Assembly (NCBI RefSeq): GCF_034120055.1
Contig: NZ_CP139368.1
Location: forward strand, 2,914,001 to 2,978,000
From: Microbacterium rhizosphaerae
GTDB taxonomy: Bacteria; Actinomycetota; Actinomycetes; Actinomycetales; Microbacteriaceae
Length of the DNA stretch: 64,000 nt
Direction: 5' to 3'
The translations under genes and the position numbers were made by a program. Below the pieces are notes generated by a model that saw only the letters and a program-made list of their open reading frames with translations, did not search any database and had not been told where the DNA came from. The first letter of the stretch is position 1; each line of letters opens with the position of its first letter. This document shows, piece by piece, positions 51,881 through 61,446 of the stretch.

Positions 51881-53164
51881 TCAGGCGAAGAGGCCGGCGC
51901 CGACGTACGAGCCCTGCCTCGCGCCGGGCGGGATGGCGAACACCGCCGACCCGGTGTGCTCGATGTACTCGTTGAGCAGATCGGAGCGCAGGGCGCGCTG
52001 GATCGTGACGAACCGCTGGGGATCGCGCTGATACGAGAGGAAGAAGAGTCCGGCGTTCAGCGAGCCGAGCGGGTCGTTGCCGTCGACGAAGTTGTAGCCG
52101 CGGCGCAGCAGCCGGATGCCGTGGTTGAAATCGGGATGCGCGAGCCGCACGTGCGAGTGCATGTCGATCGCGGGTTTGCCGGTCTCGTCCGTCTGGGCGA
52201 AGTCGGGCTCGGTGAACTCGCTGCCGCCGGACAGCGGTGCGCCCTCGCCCTTCGAGCGCCCGATGATGCGATCCTGCTCGCTCAGCTGCTGACGGTCCCA
52301 CGGCTCGATCTTCTGCCGGATGTTGCGCACGACGAGGTACGAGCCGCCCGCCAGCCACGCGGGACCGTCGGTCCACACGTGCTCGTCCATCGCCGTGGGG
52401 TCCTCGGCCAGGATGTTCGCCGTGCCGTCCTTGAACCCGAACAGGTTGCGCGGCGTCAGCTGCGCGCTCGTCGTCTTCGACGTGCGGCCGAAGCCGAGCT
52501 TCGACCAGCGGATCTGCGCCCGCCCGAAGGCGATGCGGCTCAGGTTGCGGATCGCGTGCACGGCGACCTGCGGGTCGTCGGCGCACGCCTGGATGCAGAG
52601 TTCGCCGCCGGAGCTGCCCGGTTCGAGCGCGTCGCCGACGAAGCGCGGCAGCGCCTGCAGGCTCTCCGGGCGTCGGGCCGCGATGCCGAAGCGGTCGACA
52701 CCGTCCTTCTCGAAGAGCTCCGGGCCGAACCCGAAGGTGATGGTGAGCGCGCTCGCCGGCAGGCCCAGCGCCTCGCCGGTGTCATCCGGCGGCGCGTCGG
52801 GCGCCCCGCCGACCGCTCCGGTGGCGCTCACGTCGAGGCCCTGGGTCATGCGCGCGGCCGCATAGGACCAGTCCTTCAGGAGCGAGATCAGGTCTTCGCG
52901 CGTCGCATCCTGCGCCACGTCGAAGGCCGCGAAATGCAGGTGGTCCTGCACGGGCGTGGCGATGCCCGCCTGATGCGCGCCGAAGAACGGGTGCACGACC
53001 CCCGTGTCGCTCGCCGCCTGCGCGGTGGCGACGGAGGCGCCGGCCACGGCGCCGCCGATCCCCCCGACGACCAGTCCGCCCGCCCCCGCGCCGAGCAGGC
53101 CCAGCAGGCCGCGCCTGCTGAGACCCTTCTGCTCGGCCCGAGCGGGCTCGGTGCCCTCCGTCAC
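51881..53164 (-). CDS. efeB: Deferrochelatase/peroxidase EfeB (DyP-type haem peroxidase)
   Basis: 427 aa from GTG 53164, overlapping the efeO stop. Twin-arginine signal 'KGLSRRGLLGLLGAGAGG' exports the folded haem protein. DyP features: 'GFKDGTANI' (catalytic Asp), 'MHSHVRLAHP' (proximal His region) and 'NFVDGNDPLGSLNAGLFFL'. In the EfeUOB system EfeB oxidises Fe(II) or extracts iron for uptake. Confidence 0.95.
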   Translation of the reverse strand: MTEGTEPARAEQKGLSRRGLLGLLGAGAGGLVVGGIGGAVAGASVATAQAASDTGVVHPFFGAHQAGIATPVQDHLHFAAFDVAQDATREDLISLLKDWSYAAARMTQGLDVSATGAVGGAPDAPPDDTGEALGLPASALTITFGFGPELFEKDGVDRFGIAARRPESLQALPRFVGDALEPGSSGGELCIQACADDPQVAVHAIRNLSRIAFGRAQIRWSKLGFGRTSKTTSAQLTPRNLFGFKDGTANILAEDPTAMDEHVWTDGPAWLAGGSYLVVRNIRQKIEPWDRQQLSEQDRIIGRSKGEGAPLSGGSEFTEPDFAQTDETGKPAIDMHSHVRLAHPDFNHGIRLLRRGYNFVDGNDPLGSLNAGLFFLSYQRDPQRFVTIQRALRSDLLNEYIEHTGSAVFAIPPGARQGSYVGAGLFA

Positions 53165-54390
53165 TTCAGGACGGTGGAGGTCAGCTGCGACAGCGGCTCG
53201 GCGAGCGCGTTGATGAGGTCGCTGAGTTCGCGCCGCTGCCCTTCTGTCACGTGCGAGTAGGGGACGAAGCCCGTGTCGAACGACCCGTAGGTCGCGAGCT
53301 TCGCCTCGATGCCGGCGTAGCCCTTGTCGATCTCGGCGACGAGCGCGCCGGCGGCGGCACCCTTCGACCGGGCGAGGTCGCGCACGAGCGAGAACGCCAT
53401 CTTCGAGCCCTCGACGTTCGCGGTGAAGTCGTAGAGGTCGGTGCCCGACCACCAGTCCTCCTCGCCCTCGATCTTGCCCGTGGCGACCTCGTCGAGCAGG
53501 GCCGAGGCGCCGTTGGAGAGGGCCGCGATGCCCTGCGACTCGAGGTTCTTCCGGAAGTCGCCGGCGTGCACGTAGTCGTACAGCGTCTGCACGTTCGCGA
53601 CGAGGCCGTCGGCGTACGTCGTGCGCTCGGCCGGCGTCGACGGCGACCAGTCCTGCCATGCGGGCGTCGACTGATCGGAGTTCACCGCATCCTGCGCGGG
53701 CTGCCACAGGTCCTTCTCGAAGCGGTGGAAGCCGGTCCACGGGATGCCGTCGGCCTGCGCGTCGAGCTCGCGGTAGTCGATCTTCGGGTCGAGGTCGCTG
53801 AGCGAGCTCGCCACCGGCTCGATCCGCTCGTAGTAGCCGCGCACGACGGGGAACCGGGCCTTGGCCGTCGCATCGTCGCCGGCCGCGTAGGCCGCGGCGA
53901 ACGTCGTGACGGCGGGGAGCATCTGACCGACCTGGTCCTTCACGAAGGCGGCGTACAGGTCGACGGCCTTCTTCTTCGCATCCGCATCCGCGCCATCGGT
54001 CTTCACGCGGCTGCCGGTGACCTCGAAGGCCGCCATGCCGACGCCGCTGCCCACCATGCCGGGCTTGCACAGGGTCTTGTAGCTGCCCGGCTGTGCGACG
54101 ACCGTGAGGCTGCGCTTCGCGCCCGGCGCGATGCTCTCGACCTCGCCGACGATGCGCACGCCGTCCTCGGCGAACAGGTAGAACTCGGTGATCTGGCTGC
54201 CGGTGTTCGATACGTCGAAGGTGACGGTGCCGCTCGGCGCGGTCGCCGTCGAGAGGTCGCACGCCGTGTCGGTCGATGTCACGGAGATCGACGGGGATGC
54301 CGCGGCATCCGCCTTCGCGACGCACCCGGTGAGGGCGGCGGCGGTAATCGTGAGGGCGGCGGCGGCAGCGAGTGCGCGGGGCCGGGTCAT
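53161..54390 (-). CDS. efeO: Iron uptake lipoprotein EfeO
   Basis: 409 aa. Signal peptide with lipobox LTGC, then a cupredoxin-like N-terminal domain ('VTFDVSNTGSQITEFYLFAE'), followed by the M75 peptidase-like domain with the metal motif HxxE in 'GFHRFEKDLW'. It binds periplasmic-side iron and passes it to EfeU. Starts within the efeU stop (ATGA). Confidence 0.95.
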   Translation of the reverse strand: MTRPRALAAAAALTITAAALTGCVAKADAAASPSISVTSTDTACDLSTATAPSGTVTFDVSNTGSQITEFYLFAEDGVRIVGEVESIAPGAKRSLTVVAQPGSYKTLCKPGMVGSGVGMAAFEVTGSRVKTDGADADAKKKAVDLYAAFVKDQVGQMLPAVTTFAAAYAAGDDATAKARFPVVRGYYERIEPVASSLSDLDPKIDYRELDAQADGIPWTGFHRFEKDLWQPAQDAVNSDQSTPAWQDWSPSTPAERTTYADGLVANVQTLYDYVHAGDFRKNLESQGIAALSNGASALLDEVATGKIEGEEDWWSGTDLYDFTANVEGSKMAFSLVRDLARSKGAAAGALVAEIDKGYAGIEAKLATYGSFDTGFVPYSHVTEGQRRELSDLINALAEPLSQLTSTVLK

Positions 54391-55313
54391 GAGGCTCCTT
54401 CGGCGAGGGCGGCGGGCTGAGGTGCCGGTACGGTCTTCGGCCGCGCACGGCGCAGGCCGCGCACGAAGAATCCGCCGACGATCGCCATGTAGAGCACCCA
54501 GGCGACGACCTGCAGCCAGCTCATCTGCGGCATGAAGCCCACGGTCGCCTGCAGGATCACGGCGAGCGGATCGCCGGGATGCATGACGGTGCTCACGTCG
54601 AACGCCCACCCGAACGGGAAGGCCGCCAGGCCCACGGCGACCTCGCCGGTGGCGGGGACGATGGGCGCGAGGGCCGAGTACGGGCCGGGGAGGATGCCGG
54701 CCTCCTGCAGGTCCTTCAGCGCATACGCGAGGACGCCCGCGGCCACGAAGACGAGGAAGACGCTGGTCCACTGGAAGAAGCGGCGCAGATCGAGCTTCAG
54801 CATCCCCTTCGCCAGCAGCCAGCCGAGGAAGGCGGCGGCGACGATGCCGAGCAGTGCGCCGAGCAGCGCCGTGGGCGTGTCGCCGAAGGACTGCGCCATC
54901 GACCACAGCAGGAGGGCCGCCTCGATGCCCTCGCGGGCGACGGAGACGAAGCCGACCAGCACGAGTGCCCACAGGCCGCCCAGGGCCAGTGCGCGGTCGA
55001 GCCCGCCCTCGAGATGCTTCTTCATGTTGCGGGCGGTCTTCTGCATCCAGAAGATCATCCACGTCACCATCGCGACGGCGACGAGCGAGAAGAATCCGCC
55101 GATGGCCTCCTGGGCCGTGGAGGTGAGCTCGTACGCACCGAAGGTGAGGACGGCGCCGATGGACAGGGCCAGCCCGATCGCGAGCGCGATCCCGATCCAC
55201 ACCCGCGGGAGGACGTCGCGGCGGCCGATCTTGGTGAGGTAGGCGATGAGGATGCCGACGACCAGCGCGGCTTCGAGGCCCTCGCGCAGGCCGATGAGGA
55301 ATGTGGCGAGCAC
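54387..55313 (-). CDS. efeU: Ferrous/ferric iron permease EfeU (FTR1 family)
   Basis: 308 aa, seven helices. Two REGxE iron motifs, 'LIGLREGLEAALVVGI' and 'VSVAREGIEAALLL'. First gene of efeUOB; a DtxR-type box lies 45 nt upstream. The C-terminal tail is Pro/Ala-rich. Confidence 0.95.
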   Translation of the reverse strand: MLATFLIGLREGLEAALVVGILIAYLTKIGRRDVLPRVWIGIALAIGLALSIGAVLTFGAYELTSTAQEAIGGFFSLVAVAMVTWMIFWMQKTARNMKKHLEGGLDRALALGGLWALVLVGFVSVAREGIEAALLLWSMAQSFGDTPTALLGALLGIVAAAFLGWLLAKGMLKLDLRRFFQWTSVFLVFVAAGVLAYALKDLQEAGILPGPYSALAPIVPATGEVAVGLAAFPFGWAFDVSTVMHPGDPLAVILQATVGFMPQMSWLQVVAWVLYMAIVGGFFVRGLRRARPKTVPAPQPAALAEGAS

Positions 55314-55357
55314 GGCGTTCTTGCTCTCTGTCTGGGGAGGTGAGCAGGTCCGCCAAG

Positions 55358-55376
55358 TCAGGTAAGGCGAACCTCA
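55358..55376. promoter_or_regulatory. DtxR/IdeR iron box upstream of efeUOB
   Basis: TCAGGTAAGGCGAACCTCA closely matches the DtxR/IdeR consensus TTAGGTTAGGCTAACCTAA (15 of 19 positions). A second partial half-site AACCTTACCTGG follows at about 55385. Iron-loaded DtxR would repress the operon. Confidence 0.85.
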
Positions 55377-55487
55377 GTAAGCACAACCTTACCTGGAGGC
55401 GGTCCAGGCTCCAAAACCGACCAGACGGTCGACCAGAAGGACCTGACCGGCGCAGTGACGACGGATGCCGCGCCCCTCCCCGACACG

Positions 55488-55528
55488 ACAGCGAAGGCCG
55501 CCCCACACCGTGGAGCGGCCTTCGCTGT
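55488..55528 (-). terminator. Terminator after rpsO
   Basis: ACAGCGAAGGCCGC/GCGGCCTTCGCTGT, perfect 14-bp stem with a 13-nt loop. A second hairpin GTCCCGCC/GGCGGGAC directly precedes it on the minus strand. It separates rpsO from efeU. Confidence 0.75.
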
Positions 55529-55578
55529 CCCGCCGGGCGGGACCAAGAATGTTTTGAGCGATTGAACGCTGGTCGCGC

Positions 55579-55848
55579 TTAGCGGCGCAGTCCGAGACGC
55601 TCGATCAACGACCGGTAACGGTTGATGTCGACGTCCTGGAGGTAGCCGAGCAGACGACGGCGCTGACCGACGAGCAGGAACAGCCCACGACGCGAGTGGT
55701 GGTCGTGCTTGTGCTCCTTCAGGTGCTCGGTCAGGTCCTTGATGCGCTGCGTCAGCATCGCAACCTGCACCTCGGGGGATCCGGTGTCACCGGGGTGCGT
55801 CGCGTACTCTTCGATGATCGCCTTCTTGACCTCTGCATCAAGTGCCAT
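55579..55848 (-). CDS. rpsO: 30S ribosomal protein S15
   Basis: 89 aa, the usual length. '[20 protein letters not shown]' and '[20 protein letters not shown]'-type sequence (here '[20 protein letters not shown]') are family hallmarks. ATG 55848 preferred over the upstream ATG at 55887, which adds non-family residues. S15 binds 16S rRNA early in small-subunit assembly. Confidence 0.97.
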   Translation of the reverse strand: MALDAEVKKAIIEEYATHPGDTGSPEVQVAMLTQRIKDLTEHLKEHKHDHHSRRGLFLLVGQRRRLLGYLQDVDINRYRSLIERLGLRR

Positions 55849-56063
55849 AGGTGATCCCCTTTCTCTTCGTTGCGCGGTGCCCGTCACCCGATGTGCGAGC
55901 GCTCTTTATCCGCGGCCGATCCAACGGCAACCTGAAGAGTCTACAGGATGCCGAGCCCCGGCGTGTTCTCGCCTCCCGCGGGTGCCGGCACCGCGCCATC
56001 GATACTTCACGCCGGATAACCTCTAGTGGTGTCATCGATCGTCCGCATGAGCCTCGCATCGTG

Positions 56064-57380
56064 ATGGCGTGGACGCGACCGCGGCTGCGCCGCGAGCATT
56101 TCATCGACCTGCGCCCTCTGGGCACTCCCGCGTTCGCGCGCATGTGGGCGGGCTCGACGCTCTCCGGCCTCGGCGGCCAGCTGACGATCGTCGCGGTCAT
56201 GCTCCAGGTGTACGAGATCACGCACGACTCCTTCGCGGTCGCGATGATCGCCTTCGCCGGGCTCGTCCCGATGATGATCGCCGGGCTGTACGGCGGCATG
56301 CTCGCCGACGCCTTCGACCGGCGGGTGGTCGCGCTCGCAGCGGCGAGCGTCACGTTCGCCTCGACCGCGCTGCTCGCCGGGCTCACGTGGGCGCACCTCG
56401 AGACCGTGTGGTGGCTCTACGCCCTCAGCATCGTGATCTCGGCGGCGAACTCGATCGTCATGGCGACGCGGGCCGCGATCGTGCCGCGTCTCATCCCGCG
56501 AGACCAGCTGCCGGCGGCATCCGCCCTGCAGGGCATCTCGTACGGACTCATGGTCATGGCCGGGCCCGCTCTGGCCGGCCTGCTGGTCGCGTTCGCCGGC
56601 TACGCCTGGACGTACTCCATCGACGTCGTCCTCATGACGTCGCTGTTCCTCGGCCTCTGGACGCTGCCCAGCGTCCGACCCGAGGGAGACATCGTGCGTC
56701 CGGGCCTGCAGTCCCTCGCGGACGGATGGGCGTTCCTGCGTCGTGCGTCGAACATCCGGCTGCAGTACATCCTGGACATCACGGCGATGACCTTCGGCCA
56801 GCCGCTCGCTCTGTTCCCGGCCGTCGGCGCCGTGCTGCTCGGGGGCGGAGCGATCACGACCGGAGCACTCACCGCGGCCGTCGCGGCCGGTGCGTTCCTC
56901 TCGAGCCTCTTCTCGGGCCCGATCGGGCGCGTACGACACCACGGCATCGGCATCGAGCGCGCGATCCAGGTCTACGGACTGGCGATGCTCGTCTTCGGCC
57001 TCGTGCTCGCAGCCGCCGCCCTCGGCTGGTTCGCCCCGCCGGTCGTCGGGCCGCACTCCCCCAACCTCGTGCTCATCGCTGCCGCGGTCGTCGTGCTCGC
57101 CATCGCGGGAGCCGCCGACAACGTCAGCGCGATCTACCGCTCGACGATGATGCAGGCTGCCGTGCCGGACTCCGTGCGCGGGCGTCTGCAGGGCATCTTC
57201 ATCGTGGTCGTGGCCGGCGGCCCGCGCGTCGGAGCGCTCTACGCCGGCGCGCTCGCGACCCTCACGACGCTGTGGTTGCCGCCCCTGCTCGGCGGGATCG
57301 TCATCATCGCGCTCGTCGGAGTGCTGGTGCGGCTGAGCCCGCGCTTCCGCGCCTACGACGCCGCGCACCCGGAGCCCTGA
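56064..57380 (+). CDS. MFS transporter (MFS_3/EntS-like)
   Basis: 438 aa, 12 predicted helices. 'FARMWAGSTLSGLGGQLTIV' in helix 1 and 'LYGGMLADAFDRRVVALAAA' (motif A) resemble the EntS/MFS_3 exporter group, some members of which export siderophores. ATG 56064, GTG 56061 is one codon upstream. Substrate unknown. Confidence 0.88.
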   Translation: MAWTRPRLRREHFIDLRPLGTPAFARMWAGSTLSGLGGQLTIVAVMLQVYEITHDSFAVAMIAFAGLVPMMIAGLYGGMLADAFDRRVVALAAASVTFASTALLAGLTWAHLETVWWLYALSIVISAANSIVMATRAAIVPRLIPRDQLPAASALQGISYGLMVMAGPALAGLLVAFAGYAWTYSIDVVLMTSLFLGLWTLPSVRPEGDIVRPGLQSLADGWAFLRRASNIRLQYILDITAMTFGQPLALFPAVGAVLLGGGAITTGALTAAVAAGAFLSSLFSGPIGRVRHHGIGIERAIQVYGLAMLVFGLVLAAAALGWFAPPVVGPHSPNLVLIAAAVVVLAIAGAADNVSAIYRSTMMQAAVPDSVRGRLQGIFIVVVAGGPRVGALYAGALATLTTLWLPPLLGGIVIIALVGVLVRLSPRFRAYDAAHPEP

Positions 57381-57421
57381 CCGCCCGCGCGAATGTCCCA
57401 CCCCCGAGGCACACTGGGTCG

Positions 57422-58306
57422 ATGACCACGACCCGCACGACCTCGATCGCGCTCCGCGGTGCCTACGACCTGCGTGAGGTCGCACTGATGGGGTTCGGCC
57501 ACCGCGACGAGAAGGACTTCGACGGGGTGATGCGCCTCGCCTTCTGCACCGACGAGCTCGACGGGCAGGTCGGCGTCGAGGTGCGCCACGGCGACGGCGA
57601 GCTGGAACTCGTCGTGCACGGCGAGGGCGACCTGGATGCGATCGCACGGCAGGTCGCCCGCGTCGTCTCCGCAGACCACGACGGCGTGGCGTGGGCTGCG
57701 GTGTGCGCGGCCGATCCTGTGCTGTCCCGCGTGTACGCCGCGGCTCCCGGATTCCGCCCGTCGAACTTCTACAGCCCGTACGAGGCGGCCGTCTGGGCGG
57801 TCGTGTCCGCCCGGCGGGCGCGCGCCCAGGGCATCGGCCTGCGCCGGCGGCTGAGCGAGGTGCACGGGGCTGTGTTCGAGCTGGCCGGGGCGCCGGAGGC
57901 CGCGCTGCCCACGCCGATGCAGCTGCTCGAGCTCGAATCCTTCCCCGGCCTGCCCGCCGACCGCGTCCCGCGACTGCACGGCATCGCACGCGCCGCTCTC
58001 GACGGCGCATTGGACATCGGACGCCTCACCGCGATGTCGCCGGCCGACGCGATGGCCGACGTGCAGCGACTGCCCGGCATCGGGCCGTTCTACAGCGCGC
58101 TCATCGTGATCCGCGCGTGCGGCCTGACGGATGTGCTCTCGACGCAGGAGGACCACACCCGAACAGCCGTGCAGGAGCTCTACGGCCTGGACCATCGTCC
58201 GGACGACGACGAGCTCGAGCGGATCGCCGAGGCATGGCGACCGTTCCGCACGTGGGCGACGGTGGCGCTGCGGGCCGTGGGCTCGCGCATGCCGGCGCAC
58301 GCGTGA
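57422..58306 (+). CDS. DNA-3-methyladenine glycosylase (AlkA-like, HhH-GPD)
   Basis: 294 aa. C-terminal half is the HhH-GPD base-excision fold: 'FYSPYEAAVWAVVSARRARA', hairpin 'LPGIGPFYSALIVIRACGL' and the catalytic Asp likely in 'LSTQEDHTRTAV'. N-terminal AlkA_N-like domain. Removes alkylated bases. Starts 41 nt after the transporter gene. Confidence 0.85.
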   Translation: MTTTRTTSIALRGAYDLREVALMGFGHRDEKDFDGVMRLAFCTDELDGQVGVEVRHGDGELELVVHGEGDLDAIARQVARVVSADHDGVAWAAVCAADPVLSRVYAAAPGFRPSNFYSPYEAAVWAVVSARRARAQGIGLRRRLSEVHGAVFELAGAPEAALPTPMQLLELESFPGLPADRVPRLHGIARAALDGALDIGRLTAMSPADAMADVQRLPGIGPFYSALIVIRACGLTDVLSTQEDHTRTAVQELYGLDHRPDDDELERIAEAWRPFRTWATVALRAVGSRMPAHA

Positions 58307-58322
58307 AGGCCGATCGAACGCA

Positions 58323-58356
58323 CGGATGCCCGGGACCGTGCGGTCCCGGGCATCCG
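58323..58356. terminator. Bidirectional terminator hairpin
   Basis: CGGATGCCCGGGACC/GGTCCCGGGCATCCG, perfect 15-bp stem with a 4-nt loop between convergent genes. Confidence 0.8.
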
Positions 58357-58372
58357 GTGTCGGTGCGCGCTC

Positions 58373-58741
58373 TCAGCCGACGGCGATGAGGTCGATCACG
58401 AAGATCAGCGTCTTGCCGCCGAGGAAGTGACCGCCGGCGGGGCCGTAGGCCAGGTGCGGCGGGATGGTGAGCTCGCGGCGCCCCCCGACCTTCATGCCGG
58501 GGATGCCGTCCTGCCAGCCCTGGATGAGGCCGCGCAGCGGGAACTGGATGGTCTCGCCGCGGACCCACGACGAGTCGAACTCCTCGCCCGACTCGTACTC
58601 GACGCCGACGTAGTGCACAGTCACGTTGTCGCCGGGCTTCGCCTCGGCCCCGTCGCCCACGACGATGTCGCGGATGACGAGCTCGTCGGGAGCGGGGCCC
58701 TCGGGGGCGTCGATCTCGGGCTTCGTGCGGTTGTCAGTCAT
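58373..58741 (-). CDS. FKBP-type peptidyl-prolyl isomerase
   Basis: 122 aa. Complete single FKBP domain: 'VTVHYVGVEYESGEEFDSSW', 'FPLRGLIQGWQDGIPGMKVG', 'LTIPPHLAYG' and 'LIFVIDLIAV'. No signal peptide, so cytoplasmic. ATG 58741 chosen; ATG 58753 is four codons upstream. Confidence 0.93.
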   Translation of the reverse strand: MTDNRTKPEIDAPEGPAPDELVIRDIVVGDGAEAKPGDNVTVHYVGVEYESGEEFDSSWVRGETIQFPLRGLIQGWQDGIPGMKVGGRRELTIPPHLAYGPAGGHFLGGKTLIFVIDLIAVG

Positions 58742-58832
58742 GAGACCATCCAACCGGACCGGTCCGCGAGCGTCAAAGCGTGTCCGTGAGGGTTGACGGG
58801 GGCCCGAAGGTCACGGCATCCTGGAATCCGTA

Positions 58833-58882
58833 GTTCAGCGCCCCGTCGCTCGCAGGCAATGCCGCGGCGCGGGGCGCTGAAC
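58833..58882 (-). terminator. Terminator after aspA
   Basis: GTTCAGCGCCCCG/CGGGGCGCTGAAC, perfect 13-bp stem with a 24-nt loop, 16 nt beyond the aspA stop. Confidence 0.7.
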
Positions 58883-58897
58883 TCTGCGGAGCGTGGG

Positions 58898-60367
58898 TCA
58901 GTGCTCCTCTTCGACGACGTTCTCCGCCGCGTGCAGCACGGGAATCGCCGCCGTGACCGTCTCCAGGCCCGACAGACGCGCGGGCGAGAGCTGCTTCGTC
59001 ACCTCTTCGCGCGACATCAGGCCCGCCTCGACGACGAGGTCGGCGACGTTGCGTCCGGTGAGCAGGGCGGTCTTGGCCAGGGCCGCGGATGCCGCGTACC
59101 CGATGAACGGCGTCAGGGCCGTGACGACGCCGACCGAGGAGCCGACCATCGCGCCCAGGCGGGCACGGTTGGCGGTGATGCCGTCGATGCAGTTGACGCG
59201 CAGCGTCCACATGGCCTGGCGCATCCACATGATCGACTGGAAGATCGAGTGCGCGATCACCGGCTCGAACGCGTTCAGCTGCAGCTGGCCGCCCTCGACG
59301 GCCATCGTCACCGTGAGGTCTGCGCCGGCCACGGCGAAGGCGACCTGGTTGACGGCCTCGGGGATGACGGGGTTGACCTTGCCGGGCATGATGCTCGAGC
59401 CCGCCTGCACGGGCGGCAGGTTGATCTCGCCGAGACCCGCCTGCGGGCCCGACGAGAGGAGGCGCAGGTCGTTGCAGATCTTCGAGAGCTTGATCGCGTT
59501 GCGCTTGAGCGACGACATGAACGACATGAACGACCCCGTGTCGCTCGTGGCCTCGACGAGGTCGGACGCCGTGGCGAGGTCGAGACCCGAGATCGCGCGG
59601 AGGTGCTTCAGGACGGCCGGCGCGTAGGCGGGGTGGGTCGTGATGCCCGTGCCGATCGCCGTGGCGCCCATGTTGATCTCCCACAGGAGGTAGGCGTTCT
59701 CGTTGAGGCGCTGGTAGTCGTAGCCGAGGGTCGACGCGAAGCCGTGGAACTCCTGGCCGAGGGTCATCGGCACCGCGTCCTGCAACTGCGTGCGGCCGAC
59801 CTTGAGCACGTCGTGGAACTCGACGGCCTTCGCGAGGAACGCCTTGCGCAGGAGGTCGAGCTCCTCGAGGAGGCTGCGCAGGGTCAGCGAGAGGCCCACC
59901 TTGATCGCGGTGGGGTAGACGTCGTTCGTCGACTGGCTGCGGTTCGTGTCGTCGATCGGCGAGAGGAAGGCGTAGTCGCCGCGTGCGCGCCCGGCGAGCT
60001 CGAGCGCGATGTTGGTGATGACCTCGTTCGCGTTCATGTTGGTCGAGGTGCCGGCCCCGCCCTGGATCACCCCGACCACGAACTGGTCGTGGTACTCACC
60101 GTCGATCACGAGCTGTGCGGCTCGGTCGATCAGGTCCGCCTTGTCCGGGTCCAGCACGCCGATGTCGGCGTTGGCGCGGGCCGAGGCCTGCTTCACCATG
60201 GCCAGCGCGCGGACGAGGTCGGGGTAGACCGAGATGGGCCGCTTCGCGATCGGGAAGTTCTCGAGTGCGCGAGCGGTGTGGATGCCCCAATACGCGTCCG
60301 CGGGGATCTCCATGGATCCCAGCGAGTCGGTCTCGGTGCGAGTGCGCGTCATTGCGTCCAGAGCCAT
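58898..60367 (-). CDS. aspA: Aspartate ammonia-lyase
   Basis: 489 aa from ATG 60367 (AAGGA 9 nt upstream). Deaminates aspartate to fumarate. Fumarase/aspartase superfamily signature 'GSSIMPGKVNPVIPEAVNQV', plus 'TSTNMNANEVITNIALE' and 'KVGRTQLQDAVPMTLGQEF'. The 'QDAVPMTLGQEF' and 'QSTNDVYPTAIK' forms favour aspartase over fumarase C. Product fumarate is a possible substrate of the DctA-like transporter encoded upstream. Confidence 0.9.
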   Translation of the reverse strand: MALDAMTRTRTETDSLGSMEIPADAYWGIHTARALENFPIAKRPISVYPDLVRALAMVKQASARANADIGVLDPDKADLIDRAAQLVIDGEYHDQFVVGVIQGGAGTSTNMNANEVITNIALELAGRARGDYAFLSPIDDTNRSQSTNDVYPTAIKVGLSLTLRSLLEELDLLRKAFLAKAVEFHDVLKVGRTQLQDAVPMTLGQEFHGFASTLGYDYQRLNENAYLLWEINMGATAIGTGITTHPAYAPAVLKHLRAISGLDLATASDLVEATSDTGSFMSFMSSLKRNAIKLSKICNDLRLLSSGPQAGLGEINLPPVQAGSSIMPGKVNPVIPEAVNQVAFAVAGADLTVTMAVEGGQLQLNAFEPVIAHSIFQSIMWMRQAMWTLRVNCIDGITANRARLGAMVGSSVGVVTALTPFIGYAASAALAKTALLTGRNVADLVVEAGLMSREEVTKQLSPARLSGLETVTAAIPVLHAAENVVEEEH

Positions 60368-60505
60368 GTGATGCAGTCCTTGTGGGTTCACGGCGGGTGT
60401 GGGTACACCTCAGCGTACGCGGGTGCACTGGGTGAGAACGATGGACGACTCGGCGCGCGGGATGCTGCGCACTATACGTGGCGGCGAATACCGGCCACGG
60501 GCGAA

Positions 60506-61411
60506 TCAGCGCGCGGGCTTGCGCGAGAACCGCTCGAGCCGCTCCTCCGGGGTCAGCTCCGCCATGCGGGCGACCCACTCGGCGGAGAAGAAGTCGGCGG
60601 TCGGCGCATCCGTCACCGGCACGACCGCATGCGTGATCGTGTCGTCGTAGACGTGCACGAGGTGGAAGGCCTGCCCCGCATCCATCCCGTTCACCTCGAC
60701 GGCGGGCAGGGCGAGGTCCATCGTGTAGCAGGTGGCGGATGCGACATGCACGGGGACGCCGGCGAACATGCCGCTCGTCGCATAGTGCAGGTGCCCGGCG
60801 AGGATCGCTCGGACGTCGCTGCCCGCGATGGCGTCGGCGAGCGCCTCCTGGTGGCGCAGCTCGAGGATGTCGAAGAACGGGAGGTGGCTCGGCAGCGGCG
60901 GGTGGTGGAGCGCCAGGATCGTGCCCAGCGGCGCCGGCTCGGCCAGCACGCGGTTCAGCCATGCGAGCTGGTCCGCGCCGAGATCGCCGTGGTGCCACCC
61001 CGGGACCGTGGAGTCGAGGGCGATCAGGCGCAGCCCGTCGAGGTCCCACACCCCCGTGACGGGCTCTTGCGTGGCAGAGCCGTCGAGCAACTCGACGCGC
61101 AGCGCGGGCCGCTCGTCGTGGTTCCCGGCGACCCACACGATGGGGGCGCCGAGGCGCTCGGCGACCGGCTCGACCGCCTCGCGCAGCGCGCGGTAGGCGT
61201 CGGGCTCGCCGAGGTCGGTGAGATCGCCCGTGAAGACCACCGCATCCGCTCGCACTCCCGTGCGCTCGATCGCCGCGAGGGTGCGCGCCAGGCTCGAGGT
61301 GACGTCGTACATGCCGGCGAGCTTCGCCTGCCCCGCGAGCAGATGCGTGTCGCTGACGTGCACGATGGTGCGTCGTGCGGGCGCGTGCGCGCCGAATCGA
61401 ACCTCGTCCAT
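60506..61411 (-). CDS. Metallophosphoesterase, cAMP phosphodiesterase (CpdA)-like
   Basis: 301 aa. All five calcineurin-like metal motifs: 'VHVSDTHLL', 'VFTGDLTDLGEPDAY', 'WVAGNHDERP', 'LALHHPPLPSHLPF' and 'ILAGHLHYATSG'. The spacing and HHPP fit class III cyclic-nucleotide phosphodiesterases. Substrate not certain. Confidence 0.9.
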   Translation of the reverse strand: MDEVRFGAHAPARRTIVHVSDTHLLAGQAKLAGMYDVTSSLARTLAAIERTGVRADAVVFTGDLTDLGEPDAYRALREAVEPVAERLGAPIVWVAGNHDERPALRVELLDGSATQEPVTGVWDLDGLRLIALDSTVPGWHHGDLGADQLAWLNRVLAEPAPLGTILALHHPPLPSHLPFFDILELRHQEALADAIAGSDVRAILAGHLHYATSGMFAGVPVHVASATCYTMDLALPAVEVNGMDAGQAFHLVHVYDDTITHAVVPVTDAPTADFFSAEWVARMAELTPEERLERFSRKPAR

Positions 61412-61446
61412 GCCCCGAGCCTACGGCCGGGTGCGGACGCCGCTCG

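Noticed and set aside
54391-55506. Upstream extension of the efeO frame to 781 codons
   Set aside because: It overlaps efeU out of frame; the lipoprotein signal peptide at 54390 marks the true start.
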